Shown: in pieces, positions 43,538 to 54,920 of the stretch
Numbering within the stretch: the stretch's first letter is position 1
Layout: every line of letters begins with the position of its first letter
Source: Lumbricus rubellus
Taxonomy: Eukaryota; Annelida; Clitellata; Crassiclitellata; Lumbricidae
Reading direction: 5' to 3'
Assembly (NCBI GenBank): GCA_945859605.1
Contig: OX243811.1
Coordinates: 30,910,453-30,974,452 of the forward strand
Length of the DNA: 64,000 nucleotides
Position numbers and translations under genes: made by a program
Notes under the pieces: model-generated
Told to the model about the DNA's origin: nothing
What the model saw: the letters and a program-made list of their open reading frames with translations, nothing else
Database searches by the model: none

Positions 43538-44053
43538 TCTATATATATATAAATGAAACTTTCCAATAGTTCCTGTTAACACCACGCCGAAAGCTACGCA
43601 CCGATTGTTGTGAAAATTTACCAAAACCTTCCATTCAAATAGCACCGTGTCTTAAGATTTTTTCACCCCAAAAAACGCAATCGTTTCCACAAAAAGTGAA
43701 CTTTGCAATCCGTTCGTCCGCCATTTACAAATTCAACACGTCCCACACGGCTAAACGCTGTCTCCAAACACAGCAGACGAAACATCAATGAGGTGGCGTT
43801 CTGTGACGTCATAAGCGAGTCGCGATTAATTTACCAAAGAGGCCGCTTTTAGGCCTTTTCCCAGAGCGGCCTTTGGGCTTGGAATGGACGCTGCGACGGA
43901 GGAAAGGAGCGGAGGGAGCGGGACAAAGACGGTGGGGAGGGAGCGGAGGAGGAGGGGAGGTGGAGGTCAAGGGGGAGGGGGAGGGGGAGGGGGAGGGGGA
44001 GGGGATGGGGAGCCTCTTTTCAGCCACAGCAACGCGTGGCCGGGTTCAGCTAG
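43538..44053 (+). mobile_element. Non-autonomous Helitron, 516 bp
   Basis: Begins TCTATATATATATAAATGAA after an A, ends CTAG before a T (A^T target), and has a GCCAC/GTGGC stem with 8-nt loop (44023-44040) ten bases before the CTAG. These are the three Helitron terminal marks. The interior holds a (GGGGGA)n run. No terminal inverted repeats or target duplication, as expected. Confidence 0.8.
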
Positions 44054-44199
44054 TAACTTATAAAATAAAAAATCACCCATACTTGTTTGTTTAACTAAGT
44101 CCGAACGATTCCCTATAATTTCTTCAATGAACCGAGTGAGTCAGAGTCGGCTGTTCTCTCTTGCACAGAGATCCAACACACGGGCAACTAGGCCTATAA

Positions 44200-44960
44200 G
44201 CCGAGGAGCGGTCGTTTGGCTGTCGACCTTTTGGACCACCCTCCGATTCTCATGCTGTGCGCCACCGTCAACGTCGCCGCCGCCGTAAATCCAGTCGCCA
44301 ACTGGAGAAAGTTCATCAAAAAATTACGACCGCCGCTGCAGACATTACTCGTCCGACCGACCGACTTCCAACCGACTTGAATTTGTCGCCACTGGCAACA
44401 CGGCCACCACCGTCGCCGTCGCCTTATTCATCTTCGTTTACACGCGACATCTGTAACGGTTTACAGCCAGCGACCGGAAATCCGGCCTATTTACATTTTC
44501 ATGACGACATTCGATTCGGCGCAACTAACAAGATTTCGGCAACGGTAATTTGCTCCGCGGTTTCGCCCGCGGTCCGCAGGGTAACGAACGGGCAGTGAGG
44601 GCATACGACGCCGATGCCGCCGCCACCGACGATAATCCCTCACCAACTCTCGGGCAGTTCACTCAACCAACCTATAGGTTGTGACTCGAGAGGCGGATTA
44701 CGAGTTCATCGGTATTCCAAGGGTGAAGTGACGCGCATGCGCGGCCGGAAGAGCGCGCGACTGGATGAGATCAGCAGACGTCTAGTAAGCATGAGAACAA
44801 ATGGCTTCTAAGAGGAAAAGCAATTGGTTAGACGTGCGCATGCGTGGACTTCTGATGCTGCTGCCCGAATTTATGAAACGACTTACAATTAATTTTATCC
44901 GTGAACGGTGTGAGTCATTGGTCAAGTAATCAACTCGAAAGCATTCTTCTGCTAATCGTA
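44200..44960. promoter_or_regulatory. CpG-rich patch, possible promoter or first exon
   Basis: Dense CG dinucleotides compared with the AT-rich flanks; a frame of about 110 codons at 44257-44598 has no recognisable domain. About 5 kb upstream of the plexin first coding exon. Function is inference only. Confidence 0.3.
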
Positions 44961-45365
44961 GTCGTAATCGTAAGCAATAGAAACTTCTAAAGGCCACCCG
45001 AAAGTCAAGCCGCGCAGGGTACCAGAGGGTTGTCCAAAATGGTAGTCCGAAGGGGGTCCGAGTCGGGTTGCCATAGGCCTAGGGTCAGAGTAGCAGATAA
45101 GGTCCGTATCGTTTAGGTTTAGCCATAAACACATTAGGCCTATATTGTTGAAAACAATTCGTTGACAATTTACAGCTGACTGCCGTAAACAACGTCTCTG
45201 AATGGTGTGTGCTGTTGAGAGACGCTGCTTTATAAATATTTATAGTTATACAATGCTCATATCAATCTATGCAAATGACAGCACATCTCTTCTTGTTGCA
45301 GCATAAACGACAATAATATTACAATGTTATGCCTCTTTGAAAGCCTGGCTAATCACGGTGATCAG

Positions 45366-45690
45366 TGGGTCAGTCTATATAGGTCGGTCGGTAGGTAGGT
45401 CCGTCGGTCAGAAGAGGGCTGTCTGAGGGTCAGTAGATCGGCAGGTCAGTCCCTACTGCATGGGTATAGGCTATTCAGTCATTTAGGTCTGTCGAAGGTC
45501 GTTTGGTCCGTGACCGTCCGTCATTCGGCCGGTAGGTCTGGTCTGTCAGTGGGTCTGAAGGTCGGTCGTTAGGTCGGTAGGCCCATCGAAGGATAAGCAG
45601 GTCGGTCCCTGTGTATAGGTCATTCGGCCGGTATGTCTGTCAGTGGGTCCTTTGGTCAGTCGTTAGGTCTGTATGTCTGTCGGTTTATCC
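45366..45690. repeat. Degenerate GGTCGGT/GGTCAGT minisatellite
   Basis: GGTC recurs every 4-12 bases. A longer phrase (CATTCGGCCGGTAKGTCT...GTCAGTGGGTC...GTCGTTAGGTC) occurs twice, near 45523 and 45622. Confidence 0.85.
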
Positions 45691-46555
45691 AGTAGCCGCT
45701 CTATTCTAGACCACCATATAGCCTACTTCTACAGGCTTCATTTCAATATTAACCAAATTCACACACAAAGACCGCCACCACCAGCAGCCGACTGCCATAG
45801 CGAATGGCAGTGGTTTATCCACAGTCGATTCGACGTGTGTGTTGCCGCCGTCGCAAAAAAGCATAATTCATTTCATGATTTCTATATCGATTTCTAGTCG
45901 TGAATTAATTATTCATGCGTATGGTAATAATTCAGCAGACGTACGACAGACGTCGGGGTTTTTTGCAGCACAAGGTGTCGCCCGAATCGCTGCCGCGGCA
46001 TTCACACAGAGCATTCTAAAGTGGCTTCTGATAGTAAAAACGTTTCGAAATCGCAGCGAAAACATCTCCCATGACGACAGCCGGTTGAAATAACAGCCAC
46101 GGACCTCGAACGAAAGCTGATAGATAATGTCTTCCAATCTTTGAGGAGATGCACATTTGTCCAGCCAGCAAAGCTCTTCTCTAGTCTATCAAAACTGCAT
46201 TTACACCACTGGGCACTCTACAGTAGTTTAACAAATTTGAAAGGATCTTTTTCTTAATTTCGGGTCTCACTTACTGAGTTGACTGATATTGCACTTAAAC
46301 ATGGCCGTATATTTTTTAATCCATTGTCTCTAATAGAATATAGTATACTAGAAAGCAAGATAAAGTGAAATTACTATGAGAAAGCAGAAATGAGCTAGTC
46401 ACAAAATATCAGAGGAATTTCATAACTACAGGTCATCTGATTTTGTTTCTTATATATTATCTTCCTGATTGTCTTTCTCTGGTCATATCTACCGGGTACT
46501 AGCAAAAGTATTGTCCTTTGTCAATAGCCATTTCTGATTGGAGGAACTTGACTTA

Positions 46556-48577
46556 CAGTGTTTAATCTAGACGTCTCTGGGGGGGGGAAAGTTCCCCCCC
46601 CCAGGATTGACATTTCCCCCCCCCCAGAAAAATTTGACAAAATGATGTTTTTTTTACTGTTTTCATCATTGTTTTACATGAAGTGTTATAATATACGGTG
46701 ATATTATTTACTATTACAATTATGATTATAAATAATGACATTAATTTTACTAACATAATATATGATACTATCATGTTGCAATGAGTATAACTTACTGTAT
46801 ATGTTTGTATAAACACTATTTTTGTCTAACTAAAAACAGAGATGACATACCTCCAGAAAAATTTGGCAAAATGGTAATAGTCTTAGCTGCTGCTTACATC
46901 ATCGCATTACATTAACTGTTATAATATAATATACCGTAATATTATTTACTATTATATGGTTATAGTAAATATTTACTATTATAATATGTGACACAATCCT
47001 GCTAAAATGAGTGTTAAGATGACACCTTAAAATGCTGCCATTGCAATGTGGAATTTCCAAAAATTTTTCATGAGGCTCTGAACAAGTACAGGTTTTTGTT
47101 AAGATGACACCTTAAAATGCTTCCATTGCAATGTGGAAATTCCAAAAGTTTCTGGTGAGGCTCTCAAAAAGTACAGGTTTTTGTTAAGAAGACACCATAA
47201 AATGCTGCCATTGCAATGTGGAAATTCAAAAAATTTCTCATGAGGCTCTGAACAAGTACAGGTTTTTGTTAAGATGACACCTTAAAATGCTTCCATTGCA
47301 ATGTGGAAATTCCAAAAGTTTCTGGTGAGGCTCTCAAAAAGTACAGGTTTTTGCTAAGAAGACACCATAAAATGCTGCCATTGCAATGTGGAAATTCCAA
47401 AAATTTCTCATGAGGCTCTGAACAAGTACAGGTTTTTGTTAAGATGACACCTTAAAATGCTTCCATTGCAATGTGGAAATTCCAAAAGTTTCTGGTGAGG
47501 CTCTCAAAAAGTACAGGTTTTTGCTAAGAAGACACCATAAAATGCTGCCATTGCAATGTGGAAATTCCAAAAATTTCTCATGAGGCTCTGAACAAGTACA
47601 GGTTTTTGTTAAGATGACACCTTAAAATGCTTCCACTGCAATGTGGAAATTCCAAAAGTTTCTGGTGAGGCTCTCAAAAAGTACAGGTTTTTGTTAAGAA
47701 GACACCATAAAATGCTGCCATTGCAATGTGGAAATTCAAAAAATTTCTCATGAGGCTCTGAACAAGTACAGGTTTTTGTTAAGATGACACCTTAAAATGC
47801 TTCCATTGCAATGTGGAAATTCCAAAAGTTTCTGGTGAGGCTCTCAAAAAGTACAGGTTTTTGCTAAGAAGACACCATAAAATGCTGCCATTGCAATGTG
47901 GAAATTCCAAAAATTTCTCATGAGGCTCTGAACAAGTACAGGTTTTTGTTAAGATGACACCTTAAAATGCTTCCATTGCAATGTGGAAATTCCAAAAGTT
48001 TCTGGTGAGGCTCTCAAAAAGTACAGGTTTTTGCTAAGAAGACACCATAAAATGCTGCCATTGCAATGTGGAAATTCCAAAAATTTCTCATGAGGCTCTG
48101 AACAAGTACAGGTTTTTGTTAAGATGACACCTTAAAATGCTTCCATTGCAATGTGGAAATTCCAAAAGTTTCTGGTGAGGCTCTCAAAAAGTACAGGTTT
48201 TTGTTAAGAAGACACCATAAAATGCTGCCATTGCAATGTGGAAATTCCAAAAATTTCTCATGAGGCTCTGAACAAGTACAGGTTTTTGTTAAGATGACAC
48301 CTTAAAATGCTTCCATTGCAATGTGGAAATTCCAAAAGTTTCTGGTGAGGCTCTCAAAAAGTACAGGTTTTTGTTAAGAAGACACCATAAAATGCTGCCA
48401 TTGCAATGTGGAAATTCCAAAAATTTCTGATGGGGAGGGGAATCCCCCTCCCCATACCCCTCCCCCTCCCGGTCTCGGCGCTACGCGCCTCAGAAGCGTC
48501 CTTCGGACGCTCAATTGTCTCCCCCCCCCAGAAACCTGAATTCCCCCCCCAGAGGACGGGGACTAGATTAAACACTG
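46556..48577. mobile_element. 2-kb TIR element with 9-bp target duplication, filled with satellite
   Basis: Ends CAGTGTTTAATCTAG and CTAGATTAAACACTG are perfect 15-bp inverted repeats. CTTGACTTA flanks both (46547-46555 and 48578-48586). Just inside each end are long G/C homopolymer runs. A 9-bp duplication with CAG..CTG ends does not settle the superfamily (hAT, Mutator-like and Merlin all possible). No transposase. Confidence 0.88.
47013..48428. repeat. Satellite: 85-bp monomers in alternating A/B order (170-bp dimer)
   Basis: Sixteen full 85-bp monomers plus a 56-bp partial. A types read GCTGCCATTGC...CATGAGGCTCTGAACAAG, B types read GCTTCCATTGC...GGTGAGGCTCTCAAAAAG, alternating strictly. 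Dimers differ at only a few positions; the first monomer is the most diverged. Confidence 0.97.
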
Positions 48578-49574
48578 CTTGACTTAGGAACTCTGTCCGT
48601 GCTCCTAAATATTTGTTCTGCTCAGTTATGCTACTATTGTCATTCCATTCACAACTTAAGAAGACTTACCGGTGACCGCTTTTAAATTCCTTATCCACTA
48701 AGGACCGCCTTGCTGACATTGTGATCGATGACACTGCTCAACACTGACATGGCAACGGTTGACATGGCAACCGTTGATGCATTGAGCATTACGCACTGGC
48801 GTGATGAAGACATTATCAAATTATTAATTTTTAAAGCTCTATAAAACGCTAGGCGCAATTTAATATATACGATATTTATGCATGTACCGAGACATTTATA
48901 TGTCCCTCTGCTTCAAAGGTGCTGCCTCGATGAAGCGCTATAACAATGCTATTAAATCGTGACTTAAATTCCAGCCCATATATAAGTGTTAAGTGTCTAT
49001 TCTTATATAGGATAATACCTCATACTGTGAATCTCATCTCTCTACCGGTAGCCTATTTGAGACAAGGGATGTACATGTACAGTACTTATATAATGATGTA
49101 TACCTACAGACATTTATTTGCTCCTTCCGCTTCAATGGTGCTACCACATGCATATTATGTAATTTGTCACACAAGTGTCTGCCACAGCTGGAAGGCAATA
49201 TTTTAAAACTTTAAAACTGCCTTTAAACATAAAAGATTACAAAAACTTCTAGGTCATACATCCGAGTGGGCGGGATCTCAGCAGGACCTGTCATCCTTAT
49301 CCTGCCAATACACCCACTGTTCAGTGCTTTCTAAGCATTATTAGGCTAAATGCAGGGAGTGTCCCAACAAAAATATGCATCTAAAGAACAAAACTGGTAT
49401 AACCTTAAGCACTTGCAAACTACAAAGCACCATATTTGGCGAAGACAAAGCAGCAATATAAACAAACTAACCTTAGATTTAGCAAGGATACAAATTATTT
49501 TGCAGCAAAGTATAATAATAATCCAAAGATCAAACATACCAAAAGGTTTGTTGGTTTACTTTAGGTGTTTTATT

Positions 49575-49777
49575 TATTTCTCCACTTCCATAGCGCCCCC
49601 TCAAGCTGTTTACTCAGAGGCGCTCCCGACAACAGCGCAGACACTGCATCAGAGTTTCATGCCGAAGCACCCGAGCAATTGCGAGTGAAGGTCCCTACGT
49701 GGCCTCTTGAGGTGGATTCGAACCTGAAACTCCCCGGCTCCAAGACAGCGACACCACCACTACACCACCATGCCCCG
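49575..49777 (-). mobile_element. tRNA-derived SINE
   Basis: Complement of the same family: TAGCGCCCCCTCAAGCTG tail, CGAGTGAAGG core, GGATTCGAACC (B box) and CACCACTACACCACCATGCCCCGC (A box side). Confidence 0.88.
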
Positions 49778-50682
49778 CAATATATGATATAGCATCAGTA
49801 TCCAGTGCTAAATAGTTATGCATTCAATGTATCTATGGATATTTGTTGCTAATGTGCTGACCAATCATCTCTGCATCGATGCTTCAAATCCCAGAGCATC
49901 TTGCAAACTGACATAATAGTCCGTTGCCTGAGCCATGCAGCGTGTATATGCAAATGCTATCTTTATGAGCCCCATACAAAAGATCCTTTATGCCATACCA
50001 TAACATACCACACCAGCCATACTATACCACTGATCACTAGTCCTGAGAGTGTAATTTCTATGAGCAATTACTTTACCTTATGTGCAAATGCAAACATTAT
50101 GTAGTCATTTTAGGGCATCTCTAGAGGTTTACTGGTGATATAAAGCGTGATTTATGTCCTGATTTAAAAACATAGTGGACATCAATCTTGTTATACTATT
50201 ATGGCAAGCATGATATTTTCCGTGGAGTGAACAAACCATAAAGCAGGACAAACACATACATGTTAACACACATGTTTATAGCTCCCCATTTCAATCATCT
50301 ATCCTACCCTAATAGTAATGCCTTCCCCCCCCCCACCCAAACCAGGCAGACGCATCACTCTGTCGAAGGGTAAGATGCAAGCATGCAGTAATACCGGAAA
50401 TAGCAATGATTAGATCTAAAAATATGGAGATTTGGCTCCTTCGAAGGAGAATTCGCCCAAATGCTCGCCATATATTGATGTGATATTTGCATGCACTCGT
50501 GCGTGGTCGAACTGCCCGACCTCACGGGAGATGCACATCCATATATTTCAGCAGATAGCATGGCGCAAAAGCATTTGCCTCCTATACTATGTCCCTGCTT
50601 CTGCCCATGGCAGTACAAGCACAGATATCGAGACACATACAAAAGAACGTTTGTAGATCTATGAATCTGGATTTTGTAGACC

Positions 50683-50760
50683 AGCGATTCCCAAACTTCT
50701 CTGTGCTGGGACCCACTCGTCAATAAATATTATCTTGATAGTCTGTAGCTTTTCTTTTTT
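50683..50760 (+). mobile_element. Solo hAT-like end
   Basis: CAGCGATTCCCAAACTTCTCTGTGCTGGGACCC resembles the first bases of hAT families; no matching right end recognised. Confidence 0.4.
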
Positions 50761-51137
50761 TGCAGTACTGATAGTGTACTTGACTATTAATCAATCGTAA
50801 ATTCTTAAATAGTTAACTGTTAAAAACATTTTAAATGCTAACAGTCCTGAAAAAGGTAATAGCTTTATATTGTAAATGCAGAATGATTACATCTTCTTTA
50901 GTAAATTAAAGATGGCATTCGCTAAGAAACTGAACCTAAAACAAAGAAATCAAGTTCGCCCAATTTCTGAGAAAAGCACACAAGACACCTCCTGGTGAAT
51001 ACATGTAGATAACACCTCAATTGTAATCAGCTTTTGTCATTTAATCATCACCAACATCTATTTGCACCTTTCCTTCCAAATTTCTCTTATTTCTGAACAT
51101 GCAAAAACATTTATCATTAGGCGTTTAAAAAAAATTG

Positions 51138-51536
51138 TTGTGTTTCCGGTAACCCGACCGACCCATTTTTACGGCCGCAACTCAAATTTTTTGTAAAAAA
51201 TTTTATTAAAAAAATATTTTTGTAAAAAAAAAAAAAAATTTCAAAAAAATATTTAAATATAAAATTATTTTTAAAAAAAATATTTGTATTGACATAAAAT
51301 AAGAGACGTCAACAAAATAAAATGAATAGGACTGTTTCTAGAGCAGTTTTAGGTGCAGACAGTCGGTAAATAGGCAGTTTATACTTGCTTAGAACACGTA
51401 CTTTGTTTCAGCGTGCAAAAAAGACTAGTGGGGTATACTTTTTCGGATATTCACTGCACAAAAATATTTTGCCAAAATAAAAATATTTTCCGACCTACCT
51501 ACCCAATTTTTTTTAGATCTGTTACCGGAAACACAA
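51138..51536. mobile_element. MITE, 399 bp, with TTGTGTTTCCGGTAAC inverted ends
   Basis: Left TTGTGTTTCCGGTAAC and right GTTACCGGAAACACAA are perfect 16-bp inverted repeats. Interior is extremely A/T rich. No clear target duplication among the flanking A/T runs. Confidence 0.7.
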
Positions 51537-51859
51537 GAATTTTTTTAGGCCTTATTTTCCTTCTGGCCTTATAATGAAGATACATTGTATCCTGCATGTA
51601 AAACAAATCGAGCTGTATATCTATCCTTGAAACCGATCCAGATACAATTACATACTGATAAAGCATCTCGTCCAAACAAGACTTGATTTCATTGTGTTCT
51701 AAACTTACGGCTGCCAGAAAAGGGCAAGGAAAACAGGCATAAATCCACCCCAACCATTCCCATTACAAACCAGGCTGCCCACACCACCAATCACTTCCCA
51801 CCAGCCCCATGTCTGCTCCTGCCAGTAATCTTTTCTTCTCAATTCCGATCATATTTACC

Positions 51860-52070
51860 ACCGAAGCAGCAGCGGCCTAAAGAGGCTCAAGTTGCAAGGG
51901 GACGAGATCAGGGAATCAGACCTGAGGAAAGGCTGGCTGATCAGATAGGACCAGCCGCCGCCATTCGCTGACCTCGAAGACCTTGTGGAGCTGGCCAGAG
52001 ATATCGTAGACTGGCAGCTGGAACAGATGGAAAGCCCCTCCAGCAGCACAGCTCCCAACAGATGGAGTTA
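51860..52070 (+). pseudogene. Possible transposon ORF tail
   Basis: Plus-strand frames read like charged C-terminal coding sequence (ADLEDLVELARDIVDWQLEQ) ending at a stop near 52070, interrupted upstream. No family recognised; could be a retroelement remnant. Confidence 0.2.
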
Positions 52071-52251
52071 GGAGTGATTTTCATATGTCATCGTAAGCTA
52101 AATCACTGAAATCTGTGTGAAATATGATTAATTGCAAGATTCAGCAATTTCAACACAAAACTCTGTTAAATTGCTACAGAGGCATATCTATGTCAACTCA
52201 CTGACTGACGGTTGTATCAGCACAAGCATGTCGATAATCATACGTACATAC

Positions 52252-52560
52252 ATACATGATACATACATACATACATACATACATACATACATACATACAT
52301 CCATACATAGTACATACATACATACATACATACATACATACATACATACATACATACATACATACATACATACATACATACATACATACATACATCAATA
52401 CCTACCTACAAACATACATAAATGCATAAATACCTACCTACCTACCTATACCTACCTACCTATACCTACCTACGTGCATAGTATTACATAATTATGTACA
52501 AACATACATAAAGCATAAATGCCTACATACATACATACATACATGTACGAATGAATGAAT
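52252..52560. repeat. (ACAT)n array with CCTA variants
   Basis: About 35 tetranucleotide units, then TACCTACCTA and ACATACAT blocks. Open frames here (Tyr/Ile/His, Met/Tyr/Val/Cys) are artefacts. Confidence 0.95.
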
Positions 52561-53379
52561 ACATAAGTCTGCATACATGCATACTTCCTACCACATGCAG
52601 AAATTCAGCCTGAAGTTCAATTCTTTTCACTCAGCACTAAACTTTTATTATGATTGTTAGCTGCTAGCAAGCCATGACTGACAAAACTGACCATCTGACC
52701 ATAGAAAGCCTCTGCCCTAGCGGTCAAGTTATGACACTCACTCAAAACCACAGCAGACATTAGCGGTGGGGGGTCTTCTACATTCAGCACTTAATTCTTA
52801 AATAACACTTTTAAATGCCAAATGGATCTCAATATTAATTTCAATGCTAAGCGTTATGATAACGGAAAATGAACAAAGATTCTATCCATTTATCAAAAAC
52901 TATGATTAGCAATTCCCTTACATCTAGTGTCAAGACAACCTTTTCATAATTATAAATATTTTCATCATCGCTGTTATTATTATCGTAATAAAATCGTCTA
53001 TTTTATAATTGTTGCTGATGCTCATTATTAAGTAAACAAAATCATTGAATGATAAGTTGCTAGTAAAAATAAAAAAAATAATATACCAGTTCAGCCTGTT
53101 ATAAATAGCGCTTCTTTGCAGACTGTCATGCCATACGTTATAATTTCTCATTCATTTTCCACATGGTCACTATCGGTCAGTGCCTCGTGGTCATTTCCTT
53201 TTGTCAATTAGTCTTGCCATGAGTAACCTCGGAAGCAGATGTCCATTGCCACTCCAGGAACCAACCCTCCTCATTGCCATTCCTTCCCTTCCTCATCTAA
53301 TTGACCCAATCTGTGACCAGGAAGAGATGAAGTGTGCAACAATTTACTGGCCAACTCCTCCCTCTGCCTCCCCCATCTA

Positions 53380-54060
53380 CGCTTAGCAGCAACGTCTCTT
53401 ACCGACAGACACTAGTGTGTGCGTTCGGAAGACAACCGTGGCCACACTGTCCGGTAATGGTGGAACACGGTGTGGCCAGAACTTCACGTGATCAGATGGT
53501 TCCGCGAAGAGTGTCTGATCGCAGCCACCGTAACCTATACTGCCAACGTATGATGACGACGGTGCCTGGTCGAGTCAGACAGTGGTTGAAGAGTGTGGTT
53601 CGATGACACAGTGGCAGTGGCAGCGTCATCCTAATGGCACAGATGCACGCTCTGCTTCAGCAGCTCTGATTGCCAGGTAATGACGAGCATCTATCAGCCG
53701 GGTTTCCCCGTCTGTTCGGATATTGGCATCGGCGGCGCCGTTCTTCGGAGCAGGAGAAGGAGGAGGAGGAGGCGGACGACGGGGACTTAACGGCAGCCAG
53801 GTCACGGCCTGCCTCGTCGTCGTCGTAGCCCTCACCGCCGCCTCCTCCTCTCCCAGTACGACGACGACCGAAGATGCTAAGACGTACCTTGGAGATAATG
53901 GGAAAAGAGATTCACGTCAACGTACGTGGCAAGATGGACCCGCGTGTGCGTCGGCAGCGGCGGCAACTATTCATCAGCGGTAGAGTACACTACTCGCAGC
54001 AATTATACCACACTAGCAATAATGTCCCTGCCTTACTTCACTCGAAAACGATACATGCAG
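53380..54060. promoter_or_regulatory. CpG-rich patch, possible first exon or promoter
   Basis: CG-dense sequence amid AT-rich DNA. On the minus strand CTCCAAG|GTACGT near 53890 is a good donor that could end a noncoding exon. No protein recognised. Confidence 0.3.
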
Positions 54061-54719
54061 ATTACAAAACGCCAGATTTGTCCACTTTAGAAAGGTAGAT
54101 AGGTATAGGACATGACCGTAGACAAAGGCATGGCAAGGTGGTGTAAGGTAGGTTGAGCTAATCAATGTTTTATTGCATGCTATCTAGGCAAGCAGGCCTG
54201 GTCCATGTCTAGAAGGATAACTTAATCTGATGCACAAATATGACAACTTCAGCAACCAGAAAATTTTCTTATAGTTTACATAGTTGACAAACAAAATAAC
54301 AAGTATTGTTCAAAGCATTCCTACTGGGCTTTGATGTGTGGACGTTAATCTAGAAAGCATCAGCAACATTCCAGTGCGTCCGTCCGTCCGTCGACTAAGT
54401 GTTTCCTGTGTTCGAAGCTGGATAAACTACTAGCACTCATAAAACAGACCACCGGGGGGGGCACCACAGTACAAATATTTCTATGACAAATTTGCACTGA
54501 GTTGGGACACGTTGGTTTAATCGCTAAAGTCCAACAGTGCCGGAATGAATTTGCACTTAAGATAACATAATCTGCCTAAAACTGCCGGGTGATATTTCTT
54601 ATCGGGTGGGGGCGGGCGGGCGGGAGTTCTGCGTCGTCCTGGGCTGCAGGTACGGGTACATAGCGACCAGCCTCCCTCAATCACGTCCACCGTCCCTATC
54701 AATTACGGTCCCTGACGGG

Positions 54720-54920
54720 TGGATTCCTCCTCCTCCTCTTTCTCCTCTTTCTCCTCCTCCTCCTCCTCCTCCTCTTTCTCCTCCTCCTCCACCTCCTCGC
54801 CTTTCTGGGTCAACATGGTCTTGTGAGTCACACTTGAACACTCGTTATTGGATATTCCGAGCAGCACCCACCCACCCTCCGCTGCTGCTGCTGCTGCTGA
54901 ATCAGCCACACCCCCCCCCC
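54720..54920. repeat. (TCC)n and (GCT)n tracts
   Basis: TCCTCC/TTTCTCC array followed by a CTGCTGCTGCTG run near 54882-54898 and a C homopolymer. Confidence 0.9.

Larger units (their letters stand above)
48578..51137. other. Unassigned upstream region with a SINE
   Basis: Contains the full SINE at 49575 and a short SINE-tail echo near 48905-48950. A hAT-like end CAGCGATTCCCAAACTTCT occurs at 50683 without a partner. No gene seen. Confidence 0.5.

Noticed and set aside
44257..44598. 113-codon plus-strand frame starting with an Arg-rich run
   Set aside because: Low-complexity CpG-rich sequence without recognisable domain; kept only as a possible regulatory patch.
47013..48428. CRISPR-like array
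   Set aside because: The 85-bp units are contiguous without unique spacers, in a eukaryotic genome; it is a satellite.
52132..52491. Frames of repeated Tyr-Ile-His-Thr and Met-Tyr-Val-Cys
   Set aside because: Created by the ACAT tetranucleotide array on each strand.
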